A DNA stretch of 32,028 nt from Actinomycetota bacterium (lineage in GTDB: Bacteria > Actinomycetota > Thermoleophilia > Gaiellales > Gaiellaceae), in contig JAIBJN010000015.1 in NCBI GenBank assembly GCA_020029595.1, forward strand, positions 1-32,028. The letters run 5' to 3'. How positions within the stretch are numbered: position 1 is the first letter of the stretch; each line of letters begins with the position of its first letter. Shown here in pieces: positions 13,767 through 23,684 of this stretch. A program made the position numbers and the translations under genes. The notes under the pieces were generated by a model that saw only the letters and a list, made by a program, of their open reading frames with translations, had not been told where the DNA came from and did not search any database.

Positions 13767-16522
13767 CGTGCCAGCTTGAGACACACGATGGCGCAGTCGT
13801 CGTCGAGCTCGCCACCGGCGAAGGCTCGGCAGTCGGCGAGGATGGCCGCGGCGAGCTCCTGCGCCGGAAGGCTGCGCTGGGAAGAGAGCAATCGGTCGAG
13901 TCGCTCCTCGCCGTAGAGCTCGCTCTCGCGGCGCGCCTCGATGACGCCGTCGGTGTAGAGGACGACGACCGACCCCGGCTCCAGGCGAACGCGTTCGGCT
14001 CCGTACTCCTGGGCAGCCTCGATCCCGAGCGCGAGCCCGGAGGCGCCGAGCGAGGTCACGCGGCCCCGGGGATCGACGACCCGGGCGGGCGGATGTCCTG
14101 CGCTGCCGCACGCGACCTCGCGCGCCGCGGCATCGACGAGCGCGTAGAGGAGGGTGACGAACTTGCCCGGCTCGATCTCGCCGCAGGCGATGTCGTTCGC
14201 GCTCCGGAGGAACGCGGCAGGCTCGGAGTCGCCGCGCGCGAGCACCCGGAACGTGAACTTCGTCATCGCCATGTCGGCGGCCGCCGGAATGCCCTTCCCG
14301 AGGACGTCGCCGATGACGACGGCGAGGCGCCCGTCCTCGAGGACGACGAAGTCGTAGAGGTCGCCGCCGACGTCGACGCGCGCCGAGGACTGGTAGACGT
14401 GGCCGACCTCGAGCCCGGGGACGCGCGGCAGCTCACGCGGGAGGAGCGAGCGCTGCATCGTCTCCGCGAAGTCCTTCTGCTGTTGGTAGAGGCGCGCGTT
14501 GTCGATGGCGAGCGCCGCCTGCGCGCCCACGGCGAGCGCCGCGTCGACCCTCTCCTTCTCGAGCGGCCTTCCCGGGTCGAAGGAGACGACCGTGAGCGTC
14601 CCGAGCACCTCGCCGGGCGTCGCGAGGGGGAGCACGGCCGCCGTCGCACCCTGGCGGAGGAACGGCTCGAGGATGCGATGGGCGTCCTCGGGGGCTGCCG
14701 TTCCCGGCCGGAGAATCACGGCCCGCTTGGAGCGCCGGAGCCGCCGGGTCAGGGGCGCCGAGAGCGGCTGGGGGCGCGCGACGAGATTGCCGACGACCTC
14801 CTCCACCCTCGGGTCGGCGACGTGGACCGCGCGGGCCGTAAGCGAGTCCGTGCGCGTGTCCGGCATCCGAATCACGGCGACGTCGGCGTCGAGCAGCTCG
14901 ACCATCGCGCGCGCGACCGCCTCGAGAGTCGCAGCGAGCGAGAGGCTCTCGGCGAAGGACTGCGAGATCGCGTAGAGCCCCCGCAGCTGGCGGGCGGCAT
15001 GACGCTCGGACTCGAGCGTGCGCTCGAGGATCGCCGAGAGCTCCTTCGTCCGTTCGTGCAGGCGTGCGTTTTGGACGGCGACGGCGAGCTGGCTCGAGAG
15101 CGCGATGAGGAGGCCCTCCTCGCCCTCCCGATAGGGGCGCGCGCGCGTCTTGAAGACTCCGAGCGCCCCGATCGCCTCGTCGTGGACGAGCAGCGGGATG
15201 AAGAGGGCGCGGCGGACGGCGCTCTCCTCGAGGACGTGCTCGAGCCCCGCGAGGCGGGGGTCGCTCCACATGTCTTCGATGAAGAGGAAGCCGCGGCTGC
15301 GGAACGGCCCGAGCGCGAGCTCGAGCAGCCGCTCCGCGAGATCCGTGTGCGGCCCGGCGAGGCCGCGCGAGGCGGCCGCGGCCAGACGGCCTTCCTCCCG
15401 CAGGTAGACGGCCACGTGCCCGCTCGAGGTCAGCTCGGCGACTCGCTCGACAGCCGTCTCGAGCGTGTGCGTGAGCGAAAGCTGCGCGATCGCCTGGCTG
15501 ACGACCGCGACGAGCGTCTGAGAGCGCTTGAGCGCGAGCTCGACGAGCCCGACCCGATGGCTGCGCCGGAGCGCGAGCGCGGCGCCGGCCGCGAAGGGCG
15601 AGAGCCGCTCGAGCTCGGGCTCAGCCGGCGTCTCCGCAGGGAACGCGAGCTGGAGCACGGCCGCCGGAGGCTCTCCGAGCGGGAGGGCGTGCACGAGCCA
15701 GGGGCCGAGCCTCGCAGGCGCGGCCTCACGCTCCAAGAGGGAGAGCCGGACGCTGTCGGCCGCCACCCCGAAGTCCGGCGTCTCTCCTCCGTAGCCGTGG
15801 GCGGCGAGGAACATGGGCGGCGTTTCGGGTTCGAGGCGCCAGAGCGACGCTCCCGCCGCCTCGGCCGTCTCGGCCGCGACGCGGACGATCTGCTCCGCCG
15901 TCTCGGTCTCGTCGGCGCCCGCGGCCAGAGCCTCCCCGAGAAGCTCGAGCTGGGCCTCCGAGAGCTCCGCGCGCCCGTTTGCACCGGCGCCGACGGCCCG
16001 TTCCAGCCGAAGCGCGAGGGCGACATGTGCCGCCGCGGCGCGGGCGAGCGCCTCCTCCTCAGGCCCGAAGGAGAGCCCCGAGCGGTAGAGCTCGAGCGTG
16101 GCGACTACCTCGCCGTCCAGGGCCACTGGGACGAGCCGGACGAGCGGCATTCCGGCGCGGGCGGCGGTTCGCCGCACGATGGCGGGGGCGGAGGGGTCCC
16201 CCGGCGCGTCCGCGAGCTCCGTCTCGCGGTCGGGCACGTCGGCGACGGGAATGCGGGTCCCCTGGAGCTCGGCGGCCAGCGCTGACGAGTCGGAGTGGAC
16301 CGCCCGAGCGAGCAGGTGGCCGTCGTCGTCCATGAGCCGCGCGACGACGAGCTCGGCGCCCGTGCCGAGCGAGACTGCGTGAGCGAGTGCGCGGAGCCCG
16401 CGCTCCGCCGGGTCGCCGCGAACGAGCTCGAGAGCAGCCGCCGCGAAGGCCGAGAGCGCGCTTGCGGCCGCTTCGGTCGGCACGGCGTCTCCTTCGGGGA
16501 CGGATACGACGATCCCCTCCAT
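13763..16522 (-). CDS. Multi-GAF RsbU/SpoIIE-type PP2C phosphatase
   Basis: The 919-residue protein has about four consecutive GAF-like segments (roughly 25-185, 200-320, 335-500 and 520-690) and a C-terminal PP2C-type phosphatase. Phosphatase landmarks are VDVGGDLYD (about 717-725), GDVLGKGIPAA (about 738-748), YTDGVIEAR and the terminal metal-binding DDDCAI (about 907-912). Such enzymes dephosphorylate anti-anti-sigma factors and so switch on sigma-B-type stress regulons; GAF domains would sense small ligands, redox state or light. No anti-sigma or anti-anti-sigma gene is nearby, so the target is elsewhere. A GATAAT hexamer ends 6 nt before the ATG with no Shine-Dalgarno. The spermidine-synthase-like gene follows through a hairpin. 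Confidence 0.93.
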   Translation of the reverse strand: MEGIVVSVPEGDAVPTEAAASALSAFAAAALELVRGDPAERGLRALAHAVSLGTGAELVVARLMDDDGHLLARAVHSDSSALAAELQGTRIPVADVPDRETELADAPGDPSAPAIVRRTAARAGMPLVRLVPVALDGEVVATLELYRSGLSFGPEEEALARAAAAHVALALRLERAVGAGANGRAELSEAQLELLGEALAAGADETETAEQIVRVAAETAEAAGASLWRLEPETPPMFLAAHGYGGETPDFGVAADSVRLSLLEREAAPARLGPWLVHALPLGEPPAAVLQLAFPAETPAEPELERLSPFAAGAALALRRSHRVGLVELALKRSQTLVAVVSQAIAQLSLTHTLETAVERVAELTSSGHVAVYLREEGRLAAAASRGLAGPHTDLAERLLELALGPFRSRGFLFIEDMWSDPRLAGLEHVLEESAVRRALFIPLLVHDEAIGALGVFKTRARPYREGEEGLLIALSSQLAVAVQNARLHERTKELSAILERTLESERHAARQLRGLYAISQSFAESLSLAATLEAVARAMVELLDADVAVIRMPDTRTDSLTARAVHVADPRVEEVVGNLVARPQPLSAPLTRRLRRSKRAVILRPGTAAPEDAHRILEPFLRQGATAAVLPLATPGEVLGTLTVVSFDPGRPLEKERVDAALAVGAQAALAIDNARLYQQQKDFAETMQRSLLPRELPRVPGLEVGHVYQSSARVDVGGDLYDFVVLEDGRLAVVIGDVLGKGIPAAADMAMTKFTFRVLARGDSEPAAFLRSANDIACGEIEPGKFVTLLYALVDAAAREVACGSAGHPPARVVDPRGRVTSLGASGLALGIEAAQEYGAERVRLEPGSVVVLYTDGVIEARRESELYGEERLDRLLSSQRSLPAQELAAAILADCRAFAGGELDDDCAIVCLKLAR

Positions 16523-16528
16523 CAGGCC

Positions 16529-16534
16529 ATTATC
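16529..16534 (-). promoter_or_regulatory. -10 hexamer of the RsbU-like phosphatase gene
   Basis: GATAAT on the minus strand is the closest match to TATAAT in the window and ends exactly 6 nt before the ATG at 16522, placing transcription at the start codon. No Shine-Dalgarno and no recognisable -35 (upstream is C-rich). Confidence 0.5.
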
Positions 16535-16562
16535 GCCACCGGCCGACCGGGAGGGGGAACGC

Positions 16563-16580
16563 CGCCTGTGGTTGCAGGCG
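16563..16580. repeat. Short hairpin in the divergent spacer
   Basis: CGCCTG (16563-16568) and CAGGCG (16575-16580) form a 6-bp stem with loop TGGTTG, between the phosphatase start and the small membrane protein at 16609. It could be an operator half-site pair or chance in GC-rich DNA. Confidence 0.3.
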
Positions 16581-16608
16581 CGGCCCGGAGCGGCAACAAT
16601 CGCGTGCC

Positions 16609-16857
16609 ATGGCCGCCTCTGAGCCTCGCCGTGCCCCCCGGGGGGAGGTTCCAGCCGACGAGCCTCCCGTCGACCCGCACGCAGTCCAACGCCGAATCCG
16701 GCGCGAGCGGGCGAAACGGCGAGCCCGCAGCGAGCATCGGCGGGAGCAGCGACTCGCCGGACTGCGCTTCCTGGTTCTCATCAGCGTCCTCGTTTTCGTG
16801 ACGCTCTTCCTCAGCCTCTCGATCTGGGAGAAGATCGGGTCGCTCTTCGGGCTCTAG
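16609..16857 (+). CDS. Small single-pass membrane protein
   Basis: The 82-residue protein has a highly charged N-terminal half (HAVQRRIRRERAKRRARSEHRRE) and one transmembrane helix near the C-terminus (about 53-70, LRFLVLISVLVFVTLFL). The basic segment should stay in the cytoplasm. I do not recognise a family. It is followed after a single base by the start of a four-helix membrane protein, so the two form an operon and may work as a pair. The ATG has no close Shine-Dalgarno; a GGAG lies 18 nt upstream. Composition and the tight junction support a real gene. Confidence 0.6.
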   Translation: MAASEPRRAPRGEVPADEPPVDPHAVQRRIRRERAKRRARSEHRREQRLAGLRFLVLISVLVFVTLFLSLSIWEKIGSLFGL

Positions 16858-16858
16858 C

Positions 16859-17332
16859 GTGAGCAGCGAGCCGGGAGCGACTCGAGGCGCCCCGTCGTCG
16901 CGGGCTCAGCCCGGCTCTCCGGCCGCCGGACTCTGGCGGACCGGAGAGCTCTTGGCCTGGCTCGGCGGCCTCGTCCTTACGCTCGGGGCCTTCATGGGCT
17001 GGTACTCGATCTCGGGCGACCTCCGAGGGAGCCTCTCCGTCCTCGGCTGGAACACGGGCACGATCGGCAAGCTCGTCTTCGTGGTCGGGGTCGCCGTGCT
17101 CGTCCTCCTCGCCCTGCGAGCCTTTGGAGTCGAGCTCCCGCCGAGCGTGCCGGACGGCATGGTCGTCGCCGCCCTCGGGCTCGTGGGGACGATCCTCGTG
17201 CTCGTCAGGCTCATCGACATCCCGGAGCGGTTCGAGCCCACGGTCGGCCGCGGGATTGGGATCTGGCTCAGCCTTCTGGCCTCGCTGCTCCTGATCGTCG
17301 CGGGCCTTCTGAAGTCGGCCGAAGACGCCTGA
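16859..17332 (+). CDS. Four-helix membrane protein of unknown function
   Basis: A 157-residue protein with a soluble N-terminus of about 28 residues and four hydrophobic segments (roughly 30-50, 68-86, 98-116 and 134-152). The pattern of a short Trp/Tyr-containing loop (AFMGWYSISGD) after helix 1 recalls small integral membrane proteins often found in Actinobacteria, but I know no function. The GTG start lies one base after the previous stop codon, implying coupled translation. The last 65 bp overlap the convergent PAP2 gene, an unusually long tail-to-tail overlap. Confidence 0.75.
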   Translation: MSSEPGATRGAPSSRAQPGSPAAGLWRTGELLAWLGGLVLTLGAFMGWYSISGDLRGSLSVLGWNTGTIGKLVFVVGVAVLVLLALRAFGVELPPSVPDGMVVAALGLVGTILVLVRLIDIPERFEPTVGRGIGIWLSLLASLLLIVAGLLKSAEDA

Positions 17333-17852
17333 CCAGGGCCGCGGCAGCGAGCCCGACGGCAGCGCCGAGCGCCGCCCCGGCGACGACGTCCAGCGGGTAA
17401 TGGACGCCGAGGTAGACGCGGGAGAAGCAGACGGCGGCCGCAAGCAGCCCGAGCCAGAGGCCGCCCCGCCCCAGGAGGGAGGCGAGGATCACCGCCCCGG
17501 CCACGCTCGTGGCCGCGTGGCCCGAGGGGAACGAGCCCCCGACGTCCCAGCGGAGCAGCGGGTCTGCCGCGGGGATCACCTCGTAGGGCCGCTCGCGGTC
17601 GGCGAAGCTCTTCAGCAGCACGGCGAGGAGATCGGCGGTCCAGACCGTCGCGGCCGTGACGAGTGTCGTCATGAGCGGCGGCCTGCGCGCCCAGAGAGCG
17701 AGGAGCGGCGCGAGCACGATCCAGAGCAGGGCCGCCTGGCCGGCGACCGACAAGGCGACGAAGAGCCAGTCGAGGGGTGTCGCGCGGTGCTCGACGACCC
17801 ACGTGAAGAGGTCGCGGTCGACCTCGAGGCCGGCTACCCCGTACGGCGCCAT
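17268..17852 (-). CDS. PAP2-family membrane phosphatase
   Basis: The 194-residue membrane protein carries the three phosphatase motifs of the PAP2 superfamily: K-x6-RP in KSFADRERP, PSGH in FPSGHAA, and SR-x5-H-x3-D in SRVYLGVHYPLD. About five transmembrane helices surround them. It would remove phosphate from a lipid or polyprenyl phosphate (phosphatidate or undecaprenyl diphosphate) on the outer face of the membrane. It begins 12 bp after the HTH-receiver regulator on the same strand and is probably co-transcribed. Its 3' end overlaps the convergent gene by 65 bp. The exact substrate cannot be read from sequence. Confidence 0.92.
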   Translation of the reverse strand: MAPYGVAGLEVDRDLFTWVVEHRATPLDWLFVALSVAGQAALLWIVLAPLLALWARRPPLMTTLVTAATVWTADLLAVLLKSFADRERPYEVIPAADPLLRWDVGGSFPSGHAATSVAGAVILASLLGRGGLWLGLLAAAVCFSRVYLGVHYPLDVVAGAALGAAVGLAAAALVRRLRPTSEGPRRSGAARPEG

Positions 17853-17864
17853 CCCCGAGGACTA

Positions 17865-18482
17865 TCAGGACCGGAGGAGCTGCTTCGTCGCCTCGAGGAG
17901 CTTGCGGGGGTCGAACGGCTTGCCGATGAAGGCCTGCGCGCCGTGCTGGGCGGCCTTTCCGGCCTCGTCGAGCTTGCCGCTGTACATGATCACCTGGATC
18001 GCGTCGACTCCGTGCCGCTCCTGTACGCGGCGGAGCATCTCCCAGCCGTCCATCTTCGGCATCATCACGTCGAGCAGGATGAGATCGGGCGGCTCGGCGG
18101 CGAGGGCTGCGAGCCCCTCGTCGGCGCTCCCCGCCTCCCTCACCGCGTATCCCTCGGCCTCGAGGTTGGCGCGGATGAACTCGCGCAGGCGCGGATCGTC
18201 GTCGACGACGAGGACGCTGGCGCGGACGGCCGGGGAGGCGGCGGGGGGAGCGCTCCGCGGGCCGGCGAGGAACGCCTCGAGGTCGCTTCGCCGGAACCGC
18301 CGATGTCCGCCGGGCGTGTAGAACGCGGGGAGCCGACCGCCGTCGGCCCACTTGCGGACCGTGCTCTGGGCGGCTCCGAGGAATGCGGCAGCCTGGCCGA
18401 GAGTGAGCCACTCTCGGCCGTCATCCGCCAGCCTCCGCTCGCCGGCGGACTTCCGCTGTCGGTCGCTTGGCATGGGCCGCAA
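17865..18482 (-). CDS. Response regulator with N-terminal excisionase/BldC-type helix-turn-helix and C-terminal receiver
   Basis: The 205-residue protein inverts the usual order. Residues about 24-73 are a MerR/BldC-like winged helix (LTLGQAAAFLGAAQSTVRKWADGG with GGHRRFRRSDLEAFL) and 88-203 a complete receiver: acidic pocket D94-D96, phosphoacceptor D138 (LILLDVMMPKMDGW), S168 and K188 (GKPF). The receiver looks fully active, so DNA binding is likely controlled by phosphorylation; no histidine kinase lies nearby. I give the TTG start at 18482 because a TAGCTT hexamer ends 6 nt before it, but the in-frame ATG at 18473 is equally possible. No Shine-Dalgarno serves either. PAP2 follows 12 bp later and is probably a co-expressed target. 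Confidence 0.88.
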   Translation of the reverse strand: MRPMPSDRQRKSAGERRLADDGREWLTLGQAAAFLGAAQSTVRKWADGGRLPAFYTPGGHRRFRRSDLEAFLAGPRSAPPAASPAVRASVLVVDDDPRLREFIRANLEAEGYAVREAGSADEGLAALAAEPPDLILLDVMMPKMDGWEMLRRVQERHGVDAIQVIMYSGKLDEAGKAAQHGAQAFIGKPFDPRKLLEATKQLLRS

Positions 18483-18488
18483 CCAAAA

Positions 18489-18494
18489 AAGCTA
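18489..18494 (-). promoter_or_regulatory. -10-like hexamer of the HTH-receiver gene
   Basis: TAGCTT on the minus strand ends 6 nt before the TTG at 18482 and 15 nt before the ATG at 18473, within the only clearly AT-rich stretch of this area. Confidence 0.35.
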
Positions 18495-18513
18495 CCAAAT
18501 CCTCGTCTTTCTT

Positions 18514-18771
18514 CTAGGGCTCGGAGGTCGTGACGGTCACCGTGCGCTCCTGGGGCTCGACAGTGAGCGGCTCGAGCGTCCGCACGACGGTTAGCGTGCC
18601 TCCCGGACGTGGTGCCTCCTCGAGCGCCCGCCCGATGACGAGTCCGGCCCAGAAGACCGCTGCCAGCACGAGGAGGCGGAAAAGCCAGACGGCGACCCGG
18701 CGGCCTCGCGCCCCCCGGCGCGGGCGGCCGCGCTCCCGCGTCCGCGCCGAGCCAGGGGTGTCGACGGTCAT
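18514..18771 (-). CDS. Small single-pass membrane protein
   Basis: The 85-residue protein (start ATG 18771) has an Arg-rich N-terminus, one transmembrane helix (about 27-45, VAVWLFRLLVLAAVFWAGLVIG) and a short extracytoplasmic tail ending in Thr/Val-rich repeats (RTVTVTTSEP). I recognise no family. It is the last gene of the ftsB-DUF501 minus-strand run, 7 bp after the preceding gene, so it may be a division- or envelope-related accessory. The gene could be lineage-specific. Evidence for it is the membrane pattern and tight operon spacing. Confidence 0.6.
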   Translation of the reverse strand: MTVDTPGSARTRERGRPRRGARGRRVAVWLFRLLVLAAVFWAGLVIGRALEEAPRPGGTLTVVRTLEPLTVEPQERTVTVTTSEP

Positions 18772-18778
18772 GTGCGCA

Positions 18779-19093
18779 CTACGGCCGGTAGTCGCTCGCG
18801 CCGCGGGCGTAGTGGGCAAACGCGGCGTCCTGGACGAGCGCGGCGTCCCTGATCCCCGCCCGCGGTCTCGGCGGCGTCGCGCGGAGGACGACCTCGTGGA
18901 CCCAGTCCTCGGAGCCCTCGTACGCGCGGGCCAGCTCGGCGAGCGTGAACGTCTGCCCGACCCGCCGCCGGAGCTCGGCCACGACCGCCTCGACGAGCAT
19001 CCAGAGATGGCGTGAGCGGGCCGTGCCCTCGCCTTCGGCATCGAGCCGCCGCTTTCCGTCGTCCCATTGCTGGCGGGCCGTCTCGAGCATCAT
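18779..19093 (-). CDS. Conserved-looking hypothetical protein
   Basis: The 104-residue soluble protein starts with a double Met (ATG 19093, 19090). It is mostly helical with an amphipathic central part (LWMLVEAVVAELRRRVGQTFTLAELARAYEG) followed by a proline-rich turn and a short C-terminal helix ending ASDYRP. I do not recognise it. Its ATG overlaps the TGA of DUF501 in an ATGA arrangement, so it is translationally coupled to that gene and 7 bp above the small membrane protein. The phrase TLAELARAYEGSEDWVHEVV looks like a helix-turn-helix-like unit, but that is a weak guess. Confidence 0.7.
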   Translation of the reverse strand: MMLETARQQWDDGKRRLDAEGEGTARSRHLWMLVEAVVAELRRRVGQTFTLAELARAYEGSEDWVHEVVLRATPPRPRAGIRDAALVQDAAFAHYARGASDYRP

Positions 19094-19569
19094 GTCGACG
19101 CGTCTTCCTGGAGAGCCCTCGCGCACCGCCCGTCCGGGCACCACCGCTCGCCCGCTTCCCCCAGGACGCCTTCGCCGAGCTCGTAGCCCGGCCGTGCGAG
19201 CGCGAAGGCCGCATGCGCGTGCAGGCACTTGAGGGCTCCGGGCGAGCGGGTACCGCCGATCCCGACGTCGAGCTCCGGCCGCAGCTCGCGCTGCTCGCGG
19301 TCGGCGCGCGCGAGGCTCGCGGTAAGCGCCGGGTCGGCCTCCGCCGCCCGCGACCAGCGCTCGACTCCCCCCGCCGCCTCGAGGCGGGCGATCCCGGCGA
19401 CCAGCCAAGGGCAGGTTAGGTAGTAGGTGGTCGGGAACGGCTTCCCGTCCGAGTCGAACGGCGCCTGCTCCGTAACCGCGGGAAACCCGTGCGGACAGCG
19501 GACAGCCACTCGCCGAAACGGGCGGGCGGGCCGCCCCAGCTGCCACGAGACCACCGTCCGGTCGTCCAC
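19090..19569 (-). CDS. DUF501-family protein
   Basis: The 159-residue protein matches the actinobacterial DUF501 family as I remember it: CPHGFPAV (C25), PFPTTYYLTCPWL (C53), a GIGG loop, KCLHAHAAFALA, and a terminal CPDGRC. The conserved Cys and His residues suggest metal binding, but no function is established. In most Actinobacteria it sits between ftsB/divIC and ppx, near eno. Here it follows ftsB by 4 bp and overlaps the next small gene by 4 nt, while ppx is absent from the window. The start is GTG. Confidence 0.88.
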   Translation of the reverse strand: MDDRTVVSWQLGRPARPFRRVAVRCPHGFPAVTEQAPFDSDGKPFPTTYYLTCPWLVAGIARLEAAGGVERWSRAAEADPALTASLARADREQRELRPELDVGIGGTRSPGALKCLHAHAAFALARPGYELGEGVLGEAGERWCPDGRCARALQEDAST

Positions 19570-19573
19570 CCGA

Positions 19574-19933
19574 TCATCGTAACGGTGCCTTCGCGCGAGC
19601 CCGCCGATCGTGCTTCCACTCGTCGATTCCCGTGACGATGAAGAGACGCTCGCCCGGCTTCACGAGGCCGAGGTTTCGCGCCTCCCGCTCGACGAACTCC
19701 GCGGTCGCCGTCTCGTCGATCCTCTCCTCCAAGGCAACATTGACGCGGGCGAGACGCGCCACCTCGACCCTGCGGGCGTCGACGTCGGCGGTCGCGTCAC
19801 GATACGCGCGCAGCGGCTGCACGTAGCCGATGGCGACGGCCAGGAGGACGAGTCCGCCGATCCAGCGGAGCGCGAGCGCGGACCTCGAAGAGCGGCGGGT
19901 GGTGCGGCGGCGACCCCGGGCTGCCATGGGCAT
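19574..19933 (-). CDS. ftsB: FtsB/DivIC-type septum formation initiator
   Basis: A 119-residue bitopic membrane protein. A basic cytoplasmic N-terminus is followed by one transmembrane helix (about 20-38, ALALRWIGGLVLLAVAIGYV) and an extracytoplasmic coiled coil (about 45-80), then EFVEREARNLGLVKPGE, the short C-terminal motif of FtsB/DivIC that contacts FtsL and FtsQ. It belongs to the division complex at the septum. Two close starts are possible (ATG 19933 or ATG 19927). The strong GGAAGGAGG at 19959-19967 is 25 nt upstream and too far to be its normal ribosome site. It lies 79 bp below pyruvate kinase and 4 bp above DUF501. Confidence 0.88.
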   Translation of the reverse strand: MPMAARGRRRTTRRSSRSALALRWIGGLVLLAVAIGYVQPLRAYRDATADVDARRVEVARLARVNVALEERIDETATAEFVEREARNLGLVKPGERLFIVTGIDEWKHDRRARAKAPLR

Positions 19934-20012
19934 GCCAACTTCGACCGCAGCCCATAGCCTCCTTCCCGCGGCACAGACGAGCTTAGGGAGGCCGTCGGAC
20001 GGACAGCCGGTG

Positions 20013-21431
20013 CTAGGCCGTCTCGACCTTGATGACGTTCGTGGTTCCCGGGACGTTCACGGCCGTCCCGGCGGTGATGACGATGCGGTCGCCGGCGCCG
20101 ACAAGCCCCGTCTCCCGCGCCGCGTCGAGCGCGCGAGACCAGAGATCCTCCACGTTCTTGGCCTCCTCGATCTCCGCGGAGACGACTCCCCACTCGAGCG
20201 CGAGCTGCTGCACCGCGTGACGCTTGTGCGTCACCGCGATGATCGGCCGACGCGGTCGATGCCGAGCGACGGCGGACGCGGTACGCCCGCTGTAGGTCGG
20301 AACGAGGATGGCGGCGGCGCCGAGCACCTCGGCGATGTCGCACGCGGCGTTCGACATCGCCTCGCCGACAGTCGGGAACGGCTGGTCGGCCGCCTGCGCC
20401 AGCTCGTGCCGATGCCCGAGGCTGGGCTCGACGGCCCGGGCGACGCGATCCAGGAAGGCGACGCTCTCGACCGGGTAGTGGCCGACGGCCGTCTCCCCCG
20501 AGAGCATGAGCGCCGACGTGCCGTCGAGGATCGCGTTCGCGACGTCGCTGGCCTCGGCCCGCGTCGGTTCCGGCTTGGTGATCATGGACTCGAGCATCTG
20601 GGTCGCGGTGATCGCCGGCTTCCCGTGCTCGAGGGCGCAGATGATGATCCGCTTCTGGACGAGCGGCACGGCGGCCGGTCCGATCTCGACTCCGAGGTCG
20701 CCCCGCGCGACCATCACCGCGTCGGAGGCGGTCACGATCGCGTCGAGCTCTTCGAGCGCCTCCCCCTTCTCGATCTTGGCGATCACGAGCGCCTTCGCGT
20801 CGGCGGCGTTCAGGAGCTCACGGAGACCGCGGCAGTCTGCGGCCGAGCGCACGAAGGAGAGCGCGACGTAGTCGACGCCGAGCGAGAGGGCGAACTCGAG
20901 GTCGCTGAGATCCTTCTCGGTCACCGAGGGGACGGGTAACGGCACGCCCGGGACGTTGACTCCCTTGTGCGCCCCGACGGCGCCGCCGACGAGGACGCTG
21001 GCGCGAACGCGCCGGCCGTCCACCTCCTCGACGCGCAGGCGGACGAGGCCGTCGTCGATCAGGACCTCGTGTCCCGGGCGGAGCACGTCGGTCAGCGCCG
21101 CCGGCATGACCGGGAGGTCGCCGGACGCGCCGTTGCCCCCGCCCGCGAGGACGACCGAGTCGCCTTCGACGAGGATGCGGGGCACGTCGAGGTCGCCGAC
21201 CCGGACCTTCGGCCCCTGGAGGTCGGCGATGAGCGCGAGCGGCCGGCCGGCCCGCTCCTGGGCGTCGCGGACGAGTCGCGCGCGCTCGCCGTGCTCCTCG
21301 TGAGTGCCGTGCGAGAAATTGAGGCGGGCGGCGTCCATCCCCGCGCGGACGAGCCTGTCTACCATCTCGGGGGACGAGGTGGCCGGGCCGATCGTGCAGA
21401 CGATCTTCGTACGGCGGAGCCCGTGGCTCAC
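20013..21431 (-). CDS. pyk: Pyruvate kinase
   Basis: The 472-residue enzyme shows the full family pattern: RRTKIVCTIGPATSS at the N-terminus, MDAARLNFSHG, LQGPKVRVG, the catalytic segment VIAKIEKGEALEELDAI with the active-site lysine, GDLGVEIG, and the signature loop TATQMLESMI. It converts phosphoenolpyruvate and ADP to pyruvate and ATP in the last step of glycolysis. Length is normal. It starts at GTG 21431 with no Shine-Dalgarno; TAACGT ends 6 nt upstream, so it is probably expressed from its own leaderless promoter rather than only from the eno transcript 168 bp above. Placement next to enolase pairs two consecutive glycolytic steps. Confidence 0.97.
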   Translation of the reverse strand: MSHGLRRTKIVCTIGPATSSPEMVDRLVRAGMDAARLNFSHGTHEEHGERARLVRDAQERAGRPLALIADLQGPKVRVGDLDVPRILVEGDSVVLAGGGNGASGDLPVMPAALTDVLRPGHEVLIDDGLVRLRVEEVDGRRVRASVLVGGAVGAHKGVNVPGVPLPVPSVTEKDLSDLEFALSLGVDYVALSFVRSAADCRGLRELLNAADAKALVIAKIEKGEALEELDAIVTASDAVMVARGDLGVEIGPAAVPLVQKRIIICALEHGKPAITATQMLESMITKPEPTRAEASDVANAILDGTSALMLSGETAVGHYPVESVAFLDRVARAVEPSLGHRHELAQAADQPFPTVGEAMSNAACDIAEVLGAAAILVPTYSGRTASAVARHRPRRPIIAVTHKRHAVQQLALEWGVVSAEIEEAKNVEDLWSRALDAARETGLVGAGDRIVITAGTAVNVPGTTNVIKVETA

Positions 21432-21437
21432 AACGTC

Positions 21438-21443
21438 ACGTTA
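21438..21443 (-). promoter_or_regulatory. -10-like hexamer of pyk
   Basis: TAACGT on the minus strand ends exactly 6 nt before the GTG start at 21431. It predicts a leaderless pyk transcript separate from the upstream eno operon. Confidence 0.45.
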
Positions 21444-21477
21444 GCGCGAGGAGAGGCTGCCTCCTGGAAAGCTGCCC

Positions 21478-21554
21478 GGGGCCGGCCGCGGTCCTCCCTC
21501 CGCTTCGAGCATATTCCGGGAACGTGCGCATGTGCTGCGCGGAATGTGCCGAGA
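21478..21554. repeat. Dispersed repeat, copy A (between eno and pyk)
   Basis: A 77-bp element that recurs at 28427-28502. The segment ggggccggccgcggtcctcc and the following ccctccgcttcgagc agree with copy B at 30 of 33 positions by eye, and the next 44 nt align without gaps at 29 of 44. On the minus strand its centre forms a small hairpin, GCGCA-gcaca-TGCGC, flanked by ATTCCG and CGGAAT. No T-run follows. It lies downstream of eno. Confidence 0.6.
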
Positions 21555-21599
21555 GGGCAACGAGCTGGCGCGCTTCCGCCCGACCGACCGGGGAGCCGC

Positions 21600-23680
<2,081 letters not shown>

Positions 23681-23684
23681 CCGA

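Noticed and set aside
13637-16285. 882-codon plus-strand open frame opposite the GAF-PP2C phosphatase
   Set aside because: The minus-strand frame has intact PP2C and GAF motifs; the plus frame is an antisense shadow.
19953-19967. Strong GGAAGGAGG followed by an ATG 2 nt later, upstream of ftsB
   Set aside because: Spacing to that ATG is too short and the frame it opens runs out of frame through ftsB; it is also 25 nt from the ftsB ATG, so I do not assign it to either.
21460-21520. Small minus-strand reading frame inside the dispersed repeat (MLEAEGGPR...)
   Set aside because: The same phrase LEAEGGPR arises in copy B, but the frames then diverge in length and content, so the similarity comes from repeat DNA rather than a peptide gene.
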